Assembly (NCBI GenBank): GCA_019113475.1 | Contig: DXHJ01000146.1 | Span: forward strand, 1 to 40,100 | DNA from: Candidatus Dorea intestinavium | GTDB lineage: Bacteria; Bacillota; Clostridia; Lachnospirales; Lachnospiraceae | Length of the DNA stretch: 40,100 bases | Direction: 5' to 3' | Shown: one piece after another, positions 25,896 through 34,793 of the stretch | How positions within the stretch are numbered: the first letter of the stretch is position 1 | Layout of the letters: each line of letters opens with the position of its first letter | Program-made: the position numbers and the translations under genes | The notes under the pieces: model-generated | Told to the model about the DNA's origin: nothing | The model's database searches: none | The model's input: the letters and a program-made list of their open reading frames with translations, nothing else

Positions 25896-27000
25896 ACATA
25901 TAATTGATTCTATAGCATGCTTCCTTTAAAGCTTCTTTAGCCTTCTTTTCTCCAATAAATGCTTCATAAATTGCTTCATATAAAATAGCATTTTTCTCTC
26001 CCATATCAGATACCATAGGCAAAGTATTTGAAATATTTAGCATTTCTAACTCAGTTTTATACCAAGAATGTGACCCTTTATCATTTTCATAACTATCTTT
26101 TCTAATAGGAACCCCACTATACTCACTAATGATTTTATCAACAGAGGGATTTTTTAAATATTGCAGTATTTTCATAACTAATTCCTTTTTTTCACTTCTC
26201 TTATTTACTGCAAAGGACCATGTAGTATTCCAAGAAGTAGTAAATGTGGAAAATCCCAATTTTTCCGGATTTTTACAGCCCTCTTTCATCACTTCAGCCA
26301 TCTGCCCCGACCAGGTAACTCCCATTGCAGCTTTTCCACTTCTTATGGCTTCGCACACTTCTTTATTTCCACATCTTTCAGTATCTTTGATTGCATATCT
26401 TTTTAGAGTACAATATTCTTCTAAGCCTTTTATAATTTCCTCATTATCACACTGACAATGCCCTTCTTTGTTATAAACGTCCTTTTTATGCATTCTTAAA
26501 AATGGTAGCGCATCTGTAAAAATCTCGCTTTTATCAGCTTTCATTACTATGCTTTCGTTTTTCTCATGTAATAATTTAGAGAGCTCTAAATATTCAAAAG
26601 GGGTAATAACATTATTTAATTTTTTTCCTATTACACTCTCAATAATATCCGATCTATAAACAATAATATGACCGTCACAAAAAGACGGGAATAAATAGAG
26701 TTCATCTTTTATTTTCAATTCTTTAACTATTTTAGGCACCACATCAGATAAATCAATTCTCATTGTATCTATAACGTCTTTTTCTACCAGTTCACGTAGC
26801 CATAAATGTCCGGCAGCCATAATTAAGTCACATTTACTATTACTTAAAGCTTGATACATTTTTTCATAGTATTTATCCCATTCCACTATATCAAAAATAA
26901 TATCTGTATTTAATTCTTTATCTATCTGCTCTTTAAGGCTCAAATATCCTTTAACAGCAGGATCATCTACTAAAAGAACTTTGACTTTTTCTCTAATCAT
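25894..27000 (-). CDS. Solute-binding-protein-like protein without a signal peptide
   Basis: A 368-residue protein with the fold signs of bacterial type 1 extracellular solute-binding proteins: a VKVLLVDDPAVKGYLS strand, IIFDIVEWDKYYEKMYQAL, CDLIMAAGHLWLRELVEKDVID, ELYLFPSFCDGHIIVYRSDII, and AMGVTWSGQMAEV. Its N terminus (MIREKVKVLLVDD) has no hydrophobic signal and no lipobox, so it should stay in the cytoplasm. The ATG at 27000 has GAGGAG upstream; the GTG at 27012 lies within that site. It follows the aldolase gene by 15 bases and no MalFG-type permease is near. A ligand-sensing or regulatory role is possible. Cysteines at GHCQCDNEE and ERCGNKEVCEA might bind metal. Confidence 0.75.
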   Translation of the reverse strand: MIREKVKVLLVDDPAVKGYLSLKEQIDKELNTDIIFDIVEWDKYYEKMYQALSNSKCDLIMAAGHLWLRELVEKDVIDTMRIDLSDVVPKIVKELKIKDELYLFPSFCDGHIIVYRSDIIESVIGKKLNNVITPFEYLELSKLLHEKNESIVMKADKSEIFTDALPFLRMHKKDVYNKEGHCQCDNEEIIKGLEEYCTLKRYAIKDTERCGNKEVCEAIRSGKAAMGVTWSGQMAEVMKEGCKNPEKLGFSTFTTSWNTTWSFAVNKRSEKKELVMKILQYLKNPSVDKIISEYSGVPIRKDSYENDKGSHSWYKTELEMLNISNTLPMVSDMGEKNAILYEAIYEAFIGEKKAKEALKEACYRINYM

Positions 27001-27015
27001 TTCTCTCCTCACATA

Positions 27016-27738
27016 TTAATATACATTTTGCATATTTACTGCACTTGAAATTCCTTTCGGCAATATATTACTGCTCATCCCCATACTTTCTCTTATTTTT
27101 GCTAATTCTCGTATTTGTTCTCCTGATAATTCATTTTGTTTATTTAGTATTTTTTCGGTAATCAAAGTTACTAATGCATAATACTCTACTGACTCCATGT
27201 GATAGAAAGCTTCCGTTACATTCTTTCCCCATGTAAGTGCACCATGATTAGCCAATAATACACTAGTATAATCTTTACAAAAAGGAGCAATTGAATCAGG
27301 TATTCCTTCTGTTCCTGGTGTAGCGTACTTAGCAACAGGAACTGTTCCTAATTGTACTATTGCCTCTGGTAATATCGCCTTGTTTAGACCAATTCCTGCT
27401 ATTGCGAAGGAAGTAGCTAATGGTGGATGTGCATGGGTCACAGCCAATACATTGGAATTTTCCTTGTAGACACGAATATGCATCTTAACCTCCGAAGAAG
27501 GCACTGAATTTCCTTTTATTATTGTGCCATCTAAATTCATTTTCACCAACATATCCTCTGTTAAAAATCCTTTAGAAACACCGGTACATGTAGTCCAAAT
27601 AGAATTATCGCTAACCTTACAACTTATGTTTCCATCATTAGCTGCAACAAATCCCTTAGCATACATTCTTCTTCCTACTTCTATAATTTCTGCAATTGCT
27701 TCTTTGTCTGATTTGTATATTCTTTTATTATTATCCAT
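27016..27738 (-). CDS. Class II aldolase, probably 5-(methylthio)ribulose- or 5-deoxyribulose-1-phosphate aldolase
   Basis: A 240-residue zinc-dependent aldolase of the FucA/AraD family. Residues: E83 in SSEVKMH (catalytic acid/base), H102 and H104 in THAHPP and H165 in ANHG (zinc ligands), and GNIS near 36-39 for the phosphate. Alone it would be called L-fuculose- or ribulose-phosphate aldolase. The neighbouring MtnK- and MtnA-type genes point to cleavage of 5-methylthio- or 5-deoxyribulose-1-phosphate into DHAP and an aldehyde, the third step of the DHAP shunt. AGGAG precedes the ATG. It is divergent from the DeoR gene and shares its control region. Confidence 0.88.
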   Translation of the reverse strand: MDNNKRIYKSDKEAIAEIIEVGRRMYAKGFVAANDGNISCKVSDNSIWTTCTGVSKGFLTEDMLVKMNLDGTIIKGNSVPSSEVKMHIRVYKENSNVLAVTHAHPPLATSFAIAGIGLNKAILPEAIVQLGTVPVAKYATPGTEGIPDSIAPFCKDYTSVLLANHGALTWGKNVTEAFYHMESVEYYALVTLITEKILNKQNELSGEQIRELAKIRESMGMSSNILPKGISSAVNMQNVY

Positions 27739-27877
27739 ACCAATTCTCCTTGCTTTTTATTGTTTTATTTGTTTTTGAACTTTATTTTATTTTGATTCAA
27801 CACAAACCAATAAAATTATGTTATAATTCGCTATATATTATTTATTTAATAAGTAAATATAATTTAGGAGGGCAATT

Positions 27878-28648
27878 ATGTTAGCTGTTACAAGAAAATC
27901 AAAAATACGTGATTTATTGACTGAGCGTAAAAGTGTGACCGTCTCTGAACTTTCAGATTACTTCAAAGTAACTGAAGAAACTATCCGAAGAGATTTAAAA
28001 TCCTTAGAGGATTTAGGATTCTTAACTCGTACATATGGCGGTGCTTTTATACAAGATGGTGTAGAAAATAATGTCAATGTTGCCATAAGAGAAGTTGCTT
28101 TCACAGACAGTAAAACTGTGATTGCAAAGGCTAGTCGACACTTGATTAATAATGGAGATTCTATATTTTTGGATTCATCCACAACTGCATTATTTATTGC
28201 AAGGTCGATTAAAGAGATGAGGCTAACTGTTGTAACCAACTCTTTATTAATAGTAGATGAACTCGCTCCATATGATAATATCCATCTTATTTGTATTGGT
28301 GGGTCCTTACAAAGAGATGATAAAGCCTTTCATGGTAGTAGTGTTTTTGATCTCATAGACAAACTTTACCTTGATAAAACCTTCATGTCATGTCGTTCAT
28401 TATCTATTGAAAATGGAATAACTGACTCTTCCGAAAGCATAGGTGCTATCAGGAGAAAATTATTATCTCGTAGTAATAAAGTCTATGTTGTTGCCGATTA
28501 TTCAAAATTCAATAAAACTTCTTTTTTGCACATTTGTCATTTTAATGATATTGATGGCATAATAAGCGATTTTGAATACACTCAAGAATGGCGCGATTTC
28601 CTTAATAGGTCTAACGTCGAAATTATCAATTGCCCCTCAAAACAATAG
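27878..28648 (+). CDS. DeoR-family sugar-phosphate-responsive regulator
   Basis: A 256-residue regulator. The N-terminal winged helix (residues 6-60) shows VTVSELSDYFKVTEETIRRDLKSLEDLGFLTRTYGGA, the DeoR hallmark. The rest is the sugar-phosphate-binding domain (FLDSSTTALFIARSI near 90-104, VVTNSLLIVDEL, CIGGSLQRDDKAFHG). The inducer is probably a phosphorylated intermediate of the neighbouring pathway. It is divergent from the aldolase gene and convergent with mtnA, so it could control both sides. AGGAGG precedes the ATG. Confidence 0.93.
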   Translation: MLAVTRKSKIRDLLTERKSVTVSELSDYFKVTEETIRRDLKSLEDLGFLTRTYGGAFIQDGVENNVNVAIREVAFTDSKTVIAKASRHLINNGDSIFLDSSTTALFIARSIKEMRLTVVTNSLLIVDELAPYDNIHLICIGGSLQRDDKAFHGSSVFDLIDKLYLDKTFMSCRSLSIENGITDSSESIGAIRRKLLSRSNKVYVVADYSKFNKTSFLHICHFNDIDGIISDFEYTQEWRDFLNRSNVEIINCPSKQ

Positions 28649-28669
28649 GGCGGTTTTACCGCCCTATTG
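28643..28669. terminator. Terminator between the DeoR gene and mtnA
   Basis: Arms CAATAGGGCGGT (28643-28654) and ACCGCCCTATTG (28658-28669) form a perfect 12-bp stem with a three-base loop. It overlaps the TAG stop of the DeoR gene. T-rich sequence follows on the minus strand, so it also ends the importer-kinase-isomerase operon. Confidence 0.9.
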
Positions 28670-28675
28670 CTCCTC

Positions 28676-29746
28676 TTATTTCTTCTCCATTATTTCTTTT
28701 AGAGACTCAGTATATGGGGCTCTAGCTATACCATATTCCGTAATAATTCCAGTTATTAAGTCATTATCTGTCACATCAAATGCTGGGTTAAATACTTTAA
28801 CTCCTGATGGAGCCATTCTTTCTTTATACCACATTTCTGTAACTTCTTCGCTTGGCCTTTCTTCGATTTCTATATCACTACCACTTTTTGTAGCTAAATC
28901 AATCGTCGATGTCGGTGCACACACATAAAATGGGACATTATATCTTTTTGCTATAGTTGCAACCACTGATGTTCCAATTTTATTAGCAGTATCACCGTTT
29001 GCAGCAACTCTATCACAACCTACAAATACGGCATTAACCCATCCATTTTTCATTACCATTCCTGACATGTTATCACAGATTAGTGTGACATCCATTCCAG
29101 CTTCTTGTAGTTCATAAGCAGTCAATCTAGCACCTTGCAGCAATGGTCTCGTTTCATCTGCAAAAATATGGAAATTATAACCCCTTTCATGACCCAAATA
29201 CATAGGAGCGGTAGCTGTTCCATATTTCACTGTAGCTAATTGTCCCGCATTACAATGTGTTAATAGTCCATCACCTGGTTTTACCAAGCTTAATCCAAAT
29301 TCTCCAATTTGTTTACATACCCAAATATCTTCGTCGCGAATTTTCACCGCCTCTTTATAAATTGCTTCAACTATTTCTTTAGTCTTTTTATCTTTATTAT
29401 CATTTGCAGCTTTAAAGACCCTATCTAACGCCCAAAAAAGATTAACCGCTGTAGGTCTAGCAGTTGCCAAGTATTCTTTCGCTTTTAACAATTGTTTCAA
29501 AAACTCTTCACTGTCCTCAGTTTCTATTTCTTTAGCTGCCAAATATAAACCAAATCCAGCAGTTACCCCTATAGCCGGGGCCCCTCTTACTTGTAATAAA
29601 TAAATCGCTGTCCATATTTCTTTTTGTCTTTTTAAAGTTAACATTTCTAAATCATATGGTAATTTAGTCTGATCAATTATAATTATTGCATCTTTTTCAT
29701 CATTTAATGCAACCGTCTCATAATCTAATATTGTTTTACTTTCCAT
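28676..29746 (-). CDS. mtnA: MtnA-type isomerase (methylthioribose-1-phosphate or 5-deoxyribose-1-phosphate isomerase)
   Basis: A 356-residue protein that converts the aldose-1-phosphate to the ketose-1-phosphate. Family blocks: VRGAPAIG (53-60), catalytic C165 in LLTHCNAGQLATVKYGTA, catalytic D245 in FVGCDRVAANGDTANKIGT, and YVCAPTSTID. Length and motifs fit MtnA and separate it from eIF2B-alpha relatives. AGGAGG precedes the ATG. It lies 33 bases after mtnK and is the last gene of the operon. The downstream steps of the classical methionine salvage route (MtnB, W, X, D) are absent, and an aldolase is present instead. Confidence 0.92.
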   Translation of the reverse strand: MESKTILDYETVALNDEKDAIIIIDQTKLPYDLEMLTLKRQKEIWTAIYLLQVRGAPAIGVTAGFGLYLAAKEIETEDSEEFLKQLLKAKEYLATARPTAVNLFWALDRVFKAANDNKDKKTKEIVEAIYKEAVKIRDEDIWVCKQIGEFGLSLVKPGDGLLTHCNAGQLATVKYGTATAPMYLGHERGYNFHIFADETRPLLQGARLTAYELQEAGMDVTLICDNMSGMVMKNGWVNAVFVGCDRVAANGDTANKIGTSVVATIAKRYNVPFYVCAPTSTIDLATKSGSDIEIEERPSEEVTEMWYKERMAPSGVKVFNPAFDVTDNDLITGIITEYGIARAPYTESLKEIMEKK

Positions 29747-29779
29747 AGATATGCCTCCTATATCCTATATCTTACTTGA

Positions 29780-31003
29780 TTAAAATTCTTTTGCTACTTC
29801 CTCTATAGTTTTTCTATATGATTTTCCATCTGTATAATTATTTCTATCTAATATAAATCTTTTAGCCGCACTAATGCATATCTTCTCTGCCCTTGCCCGC
29901 TTATCCTCGTCCTTAATTTGAGTAATATCTATAACATTAGCCATACCAACTATTCGTCTAATTCCTTCTAATCCGGCCACTGCTGCTGTATCTCTTAGAA
30001 TTGTACCCAAATACCATTCTTTAAATCCTTCTGTTTTAGCCATTATTTCTGTCACATTATTTTCATAATAAACATTATATTTCTCAATGAATAAGTCCAC
30101 TATATTTTCTATAGTATCTAATATCCAATTACAATATTCTTCCTTTTCTTTGTCATCTTCAATTGTCGCATCTCCATTACTCCATGCAAACATTAAATTG
30201 GCAATTATATTTCCGATATCATATCCCATTGGACCATAAAATGCGAATTCTGGATCAAAAACATAAGTGTGTTCCTTGTTAATAAAAATAGATCCTGTAT
30301 GCAAATCACCATGCACCAAAGCTTGTGCATTATTCATGAAATCAAATTTACATTTTGCCACTTCCAGATGTAAATTTTTGTCATTATAAAGTTCCTTTTT
30401 CACAAATTCTAAGTTTGGTGGGAAAACATTATTCCTGTTATTTTGGTTATTATAAGGTTCTGTATAAACTAAGTCTTCACTAATTTCACACAACTCTGGA
30501 TTAATAAACTCTTTAACCAATTCTTTTTTTGCTTTATGCTCCATTACTATATCTGTAGAAGATATAAGTGAATTTACTAAAAATGTACTAATATGATCTG
30601 CAAACAAAGGATATATTTCGTGATTCATAAGCCCCGTCCTCATCATGGTATGACCTACCATATCTTGCATTATCATTGCACACATAACTTCATCATACAA
30701 ATATACTTTCGGAACAAGCCCAGGTGCACTTTTTTCTTGAAGTCCCAAAATGCGTGCTTCTATTCTTCCTCTATCCATGGATATGCTCATCTCTGACGAT
30801 ATTCGTAATGTTTCACCAGCTTGTTTTATAATAATAGATTTCCCACTTATTTGATCTTTTACTCGAAATACATAGTTTAGATTTCCATCTCCTATTTCTT
30901 TACAAGTTAATTCAGAATTTTTATCGAAAAAATCGACCTTCTCCATCACATATTCTGGCACATCCTTTTCTTTCATAAGAAAATAACTATCAAATCTAGA
31001 CAT
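29780..31003 (-). CDS. mtnK: MtnK-type kinase (methylthioribose or 5-deoxyribose kinase)
   Basis: A 407-residue kinase of the APH-like fold, phosphorylating the anomeric hydroxyl of the sugar with ATP. Motifs: GDGNLNYVF (38-46, the methylthioribose kinase form of the glycine loop), ALVHGDLHTGSIF (catalytic loop, 228-240, with D233 as base), and the metal-binding FDPEFAFYGPMGYDIGN (249-265). These are diagnostic of methylthioribose kinase. AGGAGG lies before the ATG. It follows the permease gene by 12 bases. Methylthioribose and 5-deoxyribose are both possible substrates, and a real preference cannot be told from sequence. Confidence 0.92.
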   Translation of the reverse strand: MSRFDSYFLMKEKDVPEYVMEKVDFFDKNSELTCKEIGDGNLNYVFRVKDQISGKSIIIKQAGETLRISSEMSISMDRGRIEARILGLQEKSAPGLVPKVYLYDEVMCAMIMQDMVGHTMMRTGLMNHEIYPLFADHISTFLVNSLISSTDIVMEHKAKKELVKEFINPELCEISEDLVYTEPYNNQNNRNNVFPPNLEFVKKELYNDKNLHLEVAKCKFDFMNNAQALVHGDLHTGSIFINKEHTYVFDPEFAFYGPMGYDIGNIIANLMFAWSNGDATIEDDKEKEEYCNWILDTIENIVDLFIEKYNVYYENNVTEIMAKTEGFKEWYLGTILRDTAAVAGLEGIRRIVGMANVIDITQIKDEDKRARAEKICISAAKRFILDRNNYTDGKSYRKTIEEVAKEF

Positions 31004-31015
31004 TTATACAACCTC

Positions 31016-32023
31016 CTAATTTTTTTTATTGTAATATGTCATTGCTAACGCTACCGCTAAAACGATTCCTTTAACTATGTTCATTGCATAATATGGAACT
31101 GCCATCATAATTAAGCCATTCTCCAAAATACCTACCAATGCTGCTCCTACCAAAGTTCCAAAGGCATTTGCTTTACCCGCTCCTAACACTGAGAATCCAA
31201 TATAGGCTGCTGCCACCGAGGGCATTAAATATGCATCTCCTGCCTGAACTTGCGCCGTTCCTACCCTCGCAGCTAAACATATTCCACCTATAGATGCGAA
31301 TATTGCTGACATAAAATAAGCTAGAATTTTATATTTTGCAACTGGTATCCCTGATAACTTAGCCGCTTCAGGGTTTCCTCCAACAGCATACATATATCTA
31401 CCATGTTTTGTATAACCCAAGAAGAAAATAGCGAATACCACAACGCACAACATAATTATAATTAGCCATGGCTCTGAACCCATTGCTTTAAAATGACTAC
31501 TTAATAATCCTTCAGCTTGGCTTCCATCTGGTCTTGTCATTCTTTCAGTTATGGCTCCACCTCTTGAATATGTTAAAGATACACCTTGAAACATAAACAT
31601 AACTGCCAATGCTGCTACCATATCAGGTATCTTGAATTTAACAATTAGAATGGAGTTTACAATTGCAATTGTTAAACATACCATAATAGTAAGTAATATT
31701 GATAAGCCCATATTTAAGTTGTACCATACAAACATTGTCATAATAAAAGTGTCTGCAAAATTCGCGCACGCACCTATTGATAAGTCCATTCCATCAACTG
31801 CTAAAGAATAGGTTAACCCAATAGAAATAATTGTTGTAATAGAAATGGCTCTTAAGATTGTAATAATATTAGAGGTCGTCAAAAACATGCTTCCTCCAAC
31901 CTGTGTGTTCCAGTTAGCAAAAGTAAATATTAAAAACAAAATAACAAGAGTTACTATTGTTCCCCATTTCATAATAAAATTTGATGTATTTACTTTTCTA
32001 TTCTTTGTCTTAGCCTGATTCAT
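31016..32023 (-). CDS. Sugar ABC transporter permease (RbsC type)
   Basis: A 335-residue membrane protein with 8-10 helices of the BPD_transp_2 (ribose/xylose) family. Visible blocks: LRAISITTIISIGLTYSLAVDGMDLSIG (71-98), and GGNPEAAKLSGIPVAKYKILAYFMSAIFASIGGICLAARVG with the EAAKLSGI loop that docks the ATPase. VAAAYIGFSVLGAGKANAFGTLVGAALVGILENG ends the conserved part. AGGAGG precedes the ATG; the ATPase gene ends one base before its start. Confidence 0.94.
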   Translation of the reverse strand: MNQAKTKNRKVNTSNFIMKWGTIVTLVILFLIFTFANWNTQVGGSMFLTTSNIITILRAISITTIISIGLTYSLAVDGMDLSIGACANFADTFIMTMFVWYNLNMGLSILLTIMVCLTIAIVNSILIVKFKIPDMVAALAVMFMFQGVSLTYSRGGAITERMTRPDGSQAEGLLSSHFKAMGSEPWLIIIMLCVVVFAIFFLGYTKHGRYMYAVGGNPEAAKLSGIPVAKYKILAYFMSAIFASIGGICLAARVGTAQVQAGDAYLMPSVAAAYIGFSVLGAGKANAFGTLVGAALVGILENGLIMMAVPYYAMNIVKGIVLAVALAMTYYNKKN

Positions 32024-32024
32024 T

Positions 32025-33533
32025 TTATTTTCCTCCTGTCGAATAGTATAGTAACTCTTTTTCAGTAGTTTCTTTTACGCCCAATTCTTTCACTATTTGT
32101 CCATCATACATAACATAGATCCGATCACAGATGCTTAGAAGTTCTTGAAACTCACAAGTAGCATAAATAGCACCTTTCCCTTGAGCTGCTAGATCTTCAA
32201 TAAGCTCATACATATCTTGTTTTGCTCCGACATCTATTCCTTTTGTTGGTTCATCATATATGTATACATCTGATGCTGAATTAAGCCATTTTGCTACTAC
32301 TACTTTTTGTTGGTTACCACCTGAAAGTAGAGAAACTTTCTGATTCTCAGAAGGAGTTTTTATTCCTAATCCAGATATCATTTCTTTACTGTCTTTTTTT
32401 TCTTTTTTCTTATTAATAACAGATATTTTATTAGTATATTTTTTTAAAGCTGAAATTGTAATGTTCGCATACACTGGATCAGTTACAAGGACGCCTTCTT
32501 TTCTTCTTTCTTCTGGAATGAGCGCCATTCCATGTTTTACTGCTTTGCGTGGACTTTTCATGTGTATATTTTCATTTTTTAATTTTATTGTTCCATCATA
32601 TTTATAACAACCAAATAAGGTTTTACATAATTCCGTTTTCCCTGCACCTACTAGGCCTGCAATTCCAACAATTTCACCTTCCCTAACATACATATTAATG
32701 TCTTTTACTTTGTTATTACTTTCAGTTAAATTGCTAACTTCTAATAATGGTTTTCCTATTTTGCATGGTTTCTTTACATAAACATCATCGTATTTTCTTC
32801 CCAACATGTATTCAACTATAGTATTGGCTTTTAAATCTCTTGAAAAAGGCATACTCTTTACAACCTTGCCATCTTTCATAATAGTTATATCTTCACAAAT
32901 CTCATACAATTCATTTAATCTGTGGGATATAAAGACAATTCCCACACCTTGTTTAGCTAGGTCTCTTACTACTTCAAACAACTCTTCCGTTTCTGTATTT
33001 GATAAAGGTGCTGTTGGCTCATCTAGTATAAGGAATTTACATTTTTCAACTACACATCTTGCTATAAGAACCATTTGTTTCTCTGCCAATGACAACTCTG
33101 AAGCCGGCTTAGTTACATCAACATTAATATTTAAAGAATTAAGCATTTCCCTTGCTTCTTTCCTTATATTTTTCCAGTTTACTAGTTGCTTTTTTCCCAT
33201 TTTGTTCACGATTGAGTTCAACATTACATTTTCTGCAACTGATAAATACGGGATTAATGCTGTATCCACTTCTTGATATACTATTTCAATTCCCTTTTCT
33301 TTCGAGTCTTTAGGGGATCGGATTTCAATCGGATCCCCATTAAGATAAATTTGGCCTGTATAATGATTATTTACTCCACCTAAAACTTTCATTAGTGTGG
33401 ATTTTCCAGCCCCATTAGCGCCAACAAGAGCATGTATCGTTCCGCTTTCTAAGCTAAAGTCAGCGCCCTCAAGTGCTTTAACACCAGGAAATTCTATAGA
33501 TATATTTTTCATTTCTAGTTTTGTTCGTTCCAT
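32025..33533 (-). CDS. Sugar ABC transporter ATPase with two ABC domains (RbsA type)
   Basis: A 502-residue protein with tandem nucleotide-binding domains. The first has Walker A GANGAGKST (38-46), LSLAEKQM as signature, and LILDEPTAPLS (Walker B). The second has a reduced Walker A (VGAGKTE near 290), signature LLSGGNQQKVVVAKWL and VYIYDEPTKGIDVGAKQD. That asymmetry is normal for RbsA/XylG/MglA proteins. It powers the permease encoded next and takes substrate from the lipoprotein encoded upstream. The operon links it to methylthioribose or 5-deoxyribose uptake. Confidence 0.95.
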   Translation of the reverse strand: MERTKLEMKNISIEFPGVKALEGADFSLESGTIHALVGANGAGKSTLMKVLGGVNNHYTGQIYLNGDPIEIRSPKDSKEKGIEIVYQEVDTALIPYLSVAENVMLNSIVNKMGKKQLVNWKNIRKEAREMLNSLNINVDVTKPASELSLAEKQMVLIARCVVEKCKFLILDEPTAPLSNTETEELFEVVRDLAKQGVGIVFISHRLNELYEICEDITIMKDGKVVKSMPFSRDLKANTIVEYMLGRKYDDVYVKKPCKIGKPLLEVSNLTESNNKVKDINMYVREGEIVGIAGLVGAGKTELCKTLFGCYKYDGTIKLKNENIHMKSPRKAVKHGMALIPEERRKEGVLVTDPVYANITISALKKYTNKISVINKKKEKKDSKEMISGLGIKTPSENQKVSLLSGGNQQKVVVAKWLNSASDVYIYDEPTKGIDVGAKQDMYELIEDLAAQGKGAIYATCEFQELLSICDRIYVMYDGQIVKELGVKETTEKELLYYSTGGK

Positions 33534-33551
33534 ATTATATCTACCTTCTCC

Positions 33552-34673
33552 TTATTTTACATATAAGTCTGTTATATCATCTGTATATAACGCTCCTTCT
33601 GGATCTTCAGCATTTCCCCATCCTTCAATAATTTCGCCTAATTGATCCATTGTTGTTCCTTCTTTTAATTGTGTTGTAACAATATTATTGGCACTAAGAT
33701 TAAAATATTCAGGTGTCTCTTTTCCTGCTAATTTCAAAGCAATAAGTCTCATGTCTACTATACCTATTAATTTAGGATCTACAGCTGCCGCTGACTTCCA
33801 TATTTCTGGATTTTCCACCATTAACTGAATGTCATCATTTGATATATCAATTGTGTACATTGGCATATCTGTTCTTTTCGCATCTTTTAATGCTTGTAAA
33901 ACGCCTTTTGCTAATTCATCATAACAACCCCATATTGCATCAACTTCACCCTCTCCAATCGTAGGTAAAATTGCTTCTGTCTTAGTAGTAACATCTCCTC
34001 TAGCATTTGCTGAGTCAGATGGTGAAATTGTATTTATAGTCTTGATTTTTCCTTCTTTTTCTAATTTTTCATATACAACATTTCTTCTATCAAGAGGAGG
34101 CACTCCAGGACCCATAAATGTTTTTAAAACATTCATCGGATATTCTCCACCTTTTTCTTCAAATTCTTGCATCATATATCCTAACGATAGTTCAGCTAAT
34201 GCTTGATCATCTTGAGCTGTTGAGGTCACTCCTTTAAGTAGTTCTCCTTCAGCATCTCCATCTTTCATTGGCATTGTATCAAAAGTAACTACTTTCATTC
34301 CTTTCTCTATAGCTGGCTCTAACATCCTGTATGAATAGGATAATTGACCATGAGATACTACGAGTGCATCATAGTTTTGGCTAATTACTTGTGCTACTGT
34401 CTCTTGACATTTAGCATCATCACCATCAGTTACAAAAGTATCAACCGTAAATCCGAATTTTTCACCTTCCTCAACACATCCTGCAAGAAATTGTTGAGTA
34501 TGATCCCCATTAGCTAGATTCCTTACAACTGCAACTTTTTTCCCGCTGATCCCGTCGGCAGTTGCATCGCCTCCACTTGTATCACTCTTTTGTGCTGCCT
34601 TGTCGCCACAACCGACTAACATCCCCATTAACATCGCAGAACATAACAGGATACTTACAATTTTCTTTTTCAT
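33552..34673 (-). CDS. Sugar-binding lipoprotein (RbsB/Peripla_BP_4 type)
   Basis: A 373-residue receptor. Lipoprotein signal with lipobox LVGC and lipidated C22, a short polar linker (24-42), then a periplasmic-binding-protein domain: KKVAVVRNLANGDHTQQFLAGCVEEGEKFG, ISQNYDALVVSHGQ, and VDAIWGCYDELAKGVLQALKDA. The fold is that of pentose and hexose receptors. First gene of the importer-kinase-isomerase operon; AGGAGG precedes the ATG. As the sole receptor it should recognise the sugar that MtnK phosphorylates, hence methylthioribose or 5-deoxyribose by inference. Confidence 0.93.
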   Translation of the reverse strand: MKKKIVSILLCSAMLMGMLVGCGDKAAQKSDTSGGDATADGISGKKVAVVRNLANGDHTQQFLAGCVEEGEKFGFTVDTFVTDGDDAKCQETVAQVISQNYDALVVSHGQLSYSYRMLEPAIEKGMKVVTFDTMPMKDGDAEGELLKGVTSTAQDDQALAELSLGYMMQEFEEKGGEYPMNVLKTFMGPGVPPLDRRNVVYEKLEKEGKIKTINTISPSDSANARGDVTTKTEAILPTIGEGEVDAIWGCYDELAKGVLQALKDAKRTDMPMYTIDISNDDIQLMVENPEIWKSAAAVDPKLIGIVDMRLIALKLAGKETPEYFNLSANNIVTTQLKEGTTMDQLGEIIEGWGNAEDPEGALYTDDITDLYVK

Positions 34674-34703
34674 ATTTTCCCTCCTAAATATAATTTTTAT
34701 GCT

Positions 34704-34747
34704 GTATTTAATAACAAACCCTTTTGGTTAATTTGTTTATTAAATAC
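34704..34747. repeat. Inverted repeat in the leader of the importer operon
   Basis: GTATTTAATAA (34704-34714) and TTATTAAATAC (34737-34747) are perfect 11-base arms 22 bases apart; one further mismatch and two more pairs extend them. It lies just downstream of the proposed start of transcription, so it is either an operator or an mRNA hairpin. ATTTAATAA recurs at 27844-27852 in front of the DeoR gene. Confidence 0.6.
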
Positions 34748-34764
34748 TGCTATTTCATACCCGG

Positions 34765-34793
34765 ATTGTAACATTCGATGTCCGTTTCATCAA
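34765..34793 (-). promoter_or_regulatory. Promoter of the importer-mtnK-mtnA operon
   Basis: Minus strand: TTGATG (34788-34793), 17-base spacer, TACAAT (34765-34770). RNA would begin near 34758, about 85 bases before the first ATG. Three CTGTTTT copies upstream, at 34823, 34855 and 34875, are possible regulator sites. Confidence 0.55.

Noticed and set aside
32806-33276. 156-codon open frame on the plus strand
   Set aside because: It is entirely antisense to the RbsA-type ATPase gene, whose motifs are intact; no ribosome site or family resemblance.
34771-34790. Possible CcpA (cre) site overlapping the importer promoter
   Set aside because: TGAAACGGACAT lacks the central CG and the right half of the consensus, so the match is too weak.
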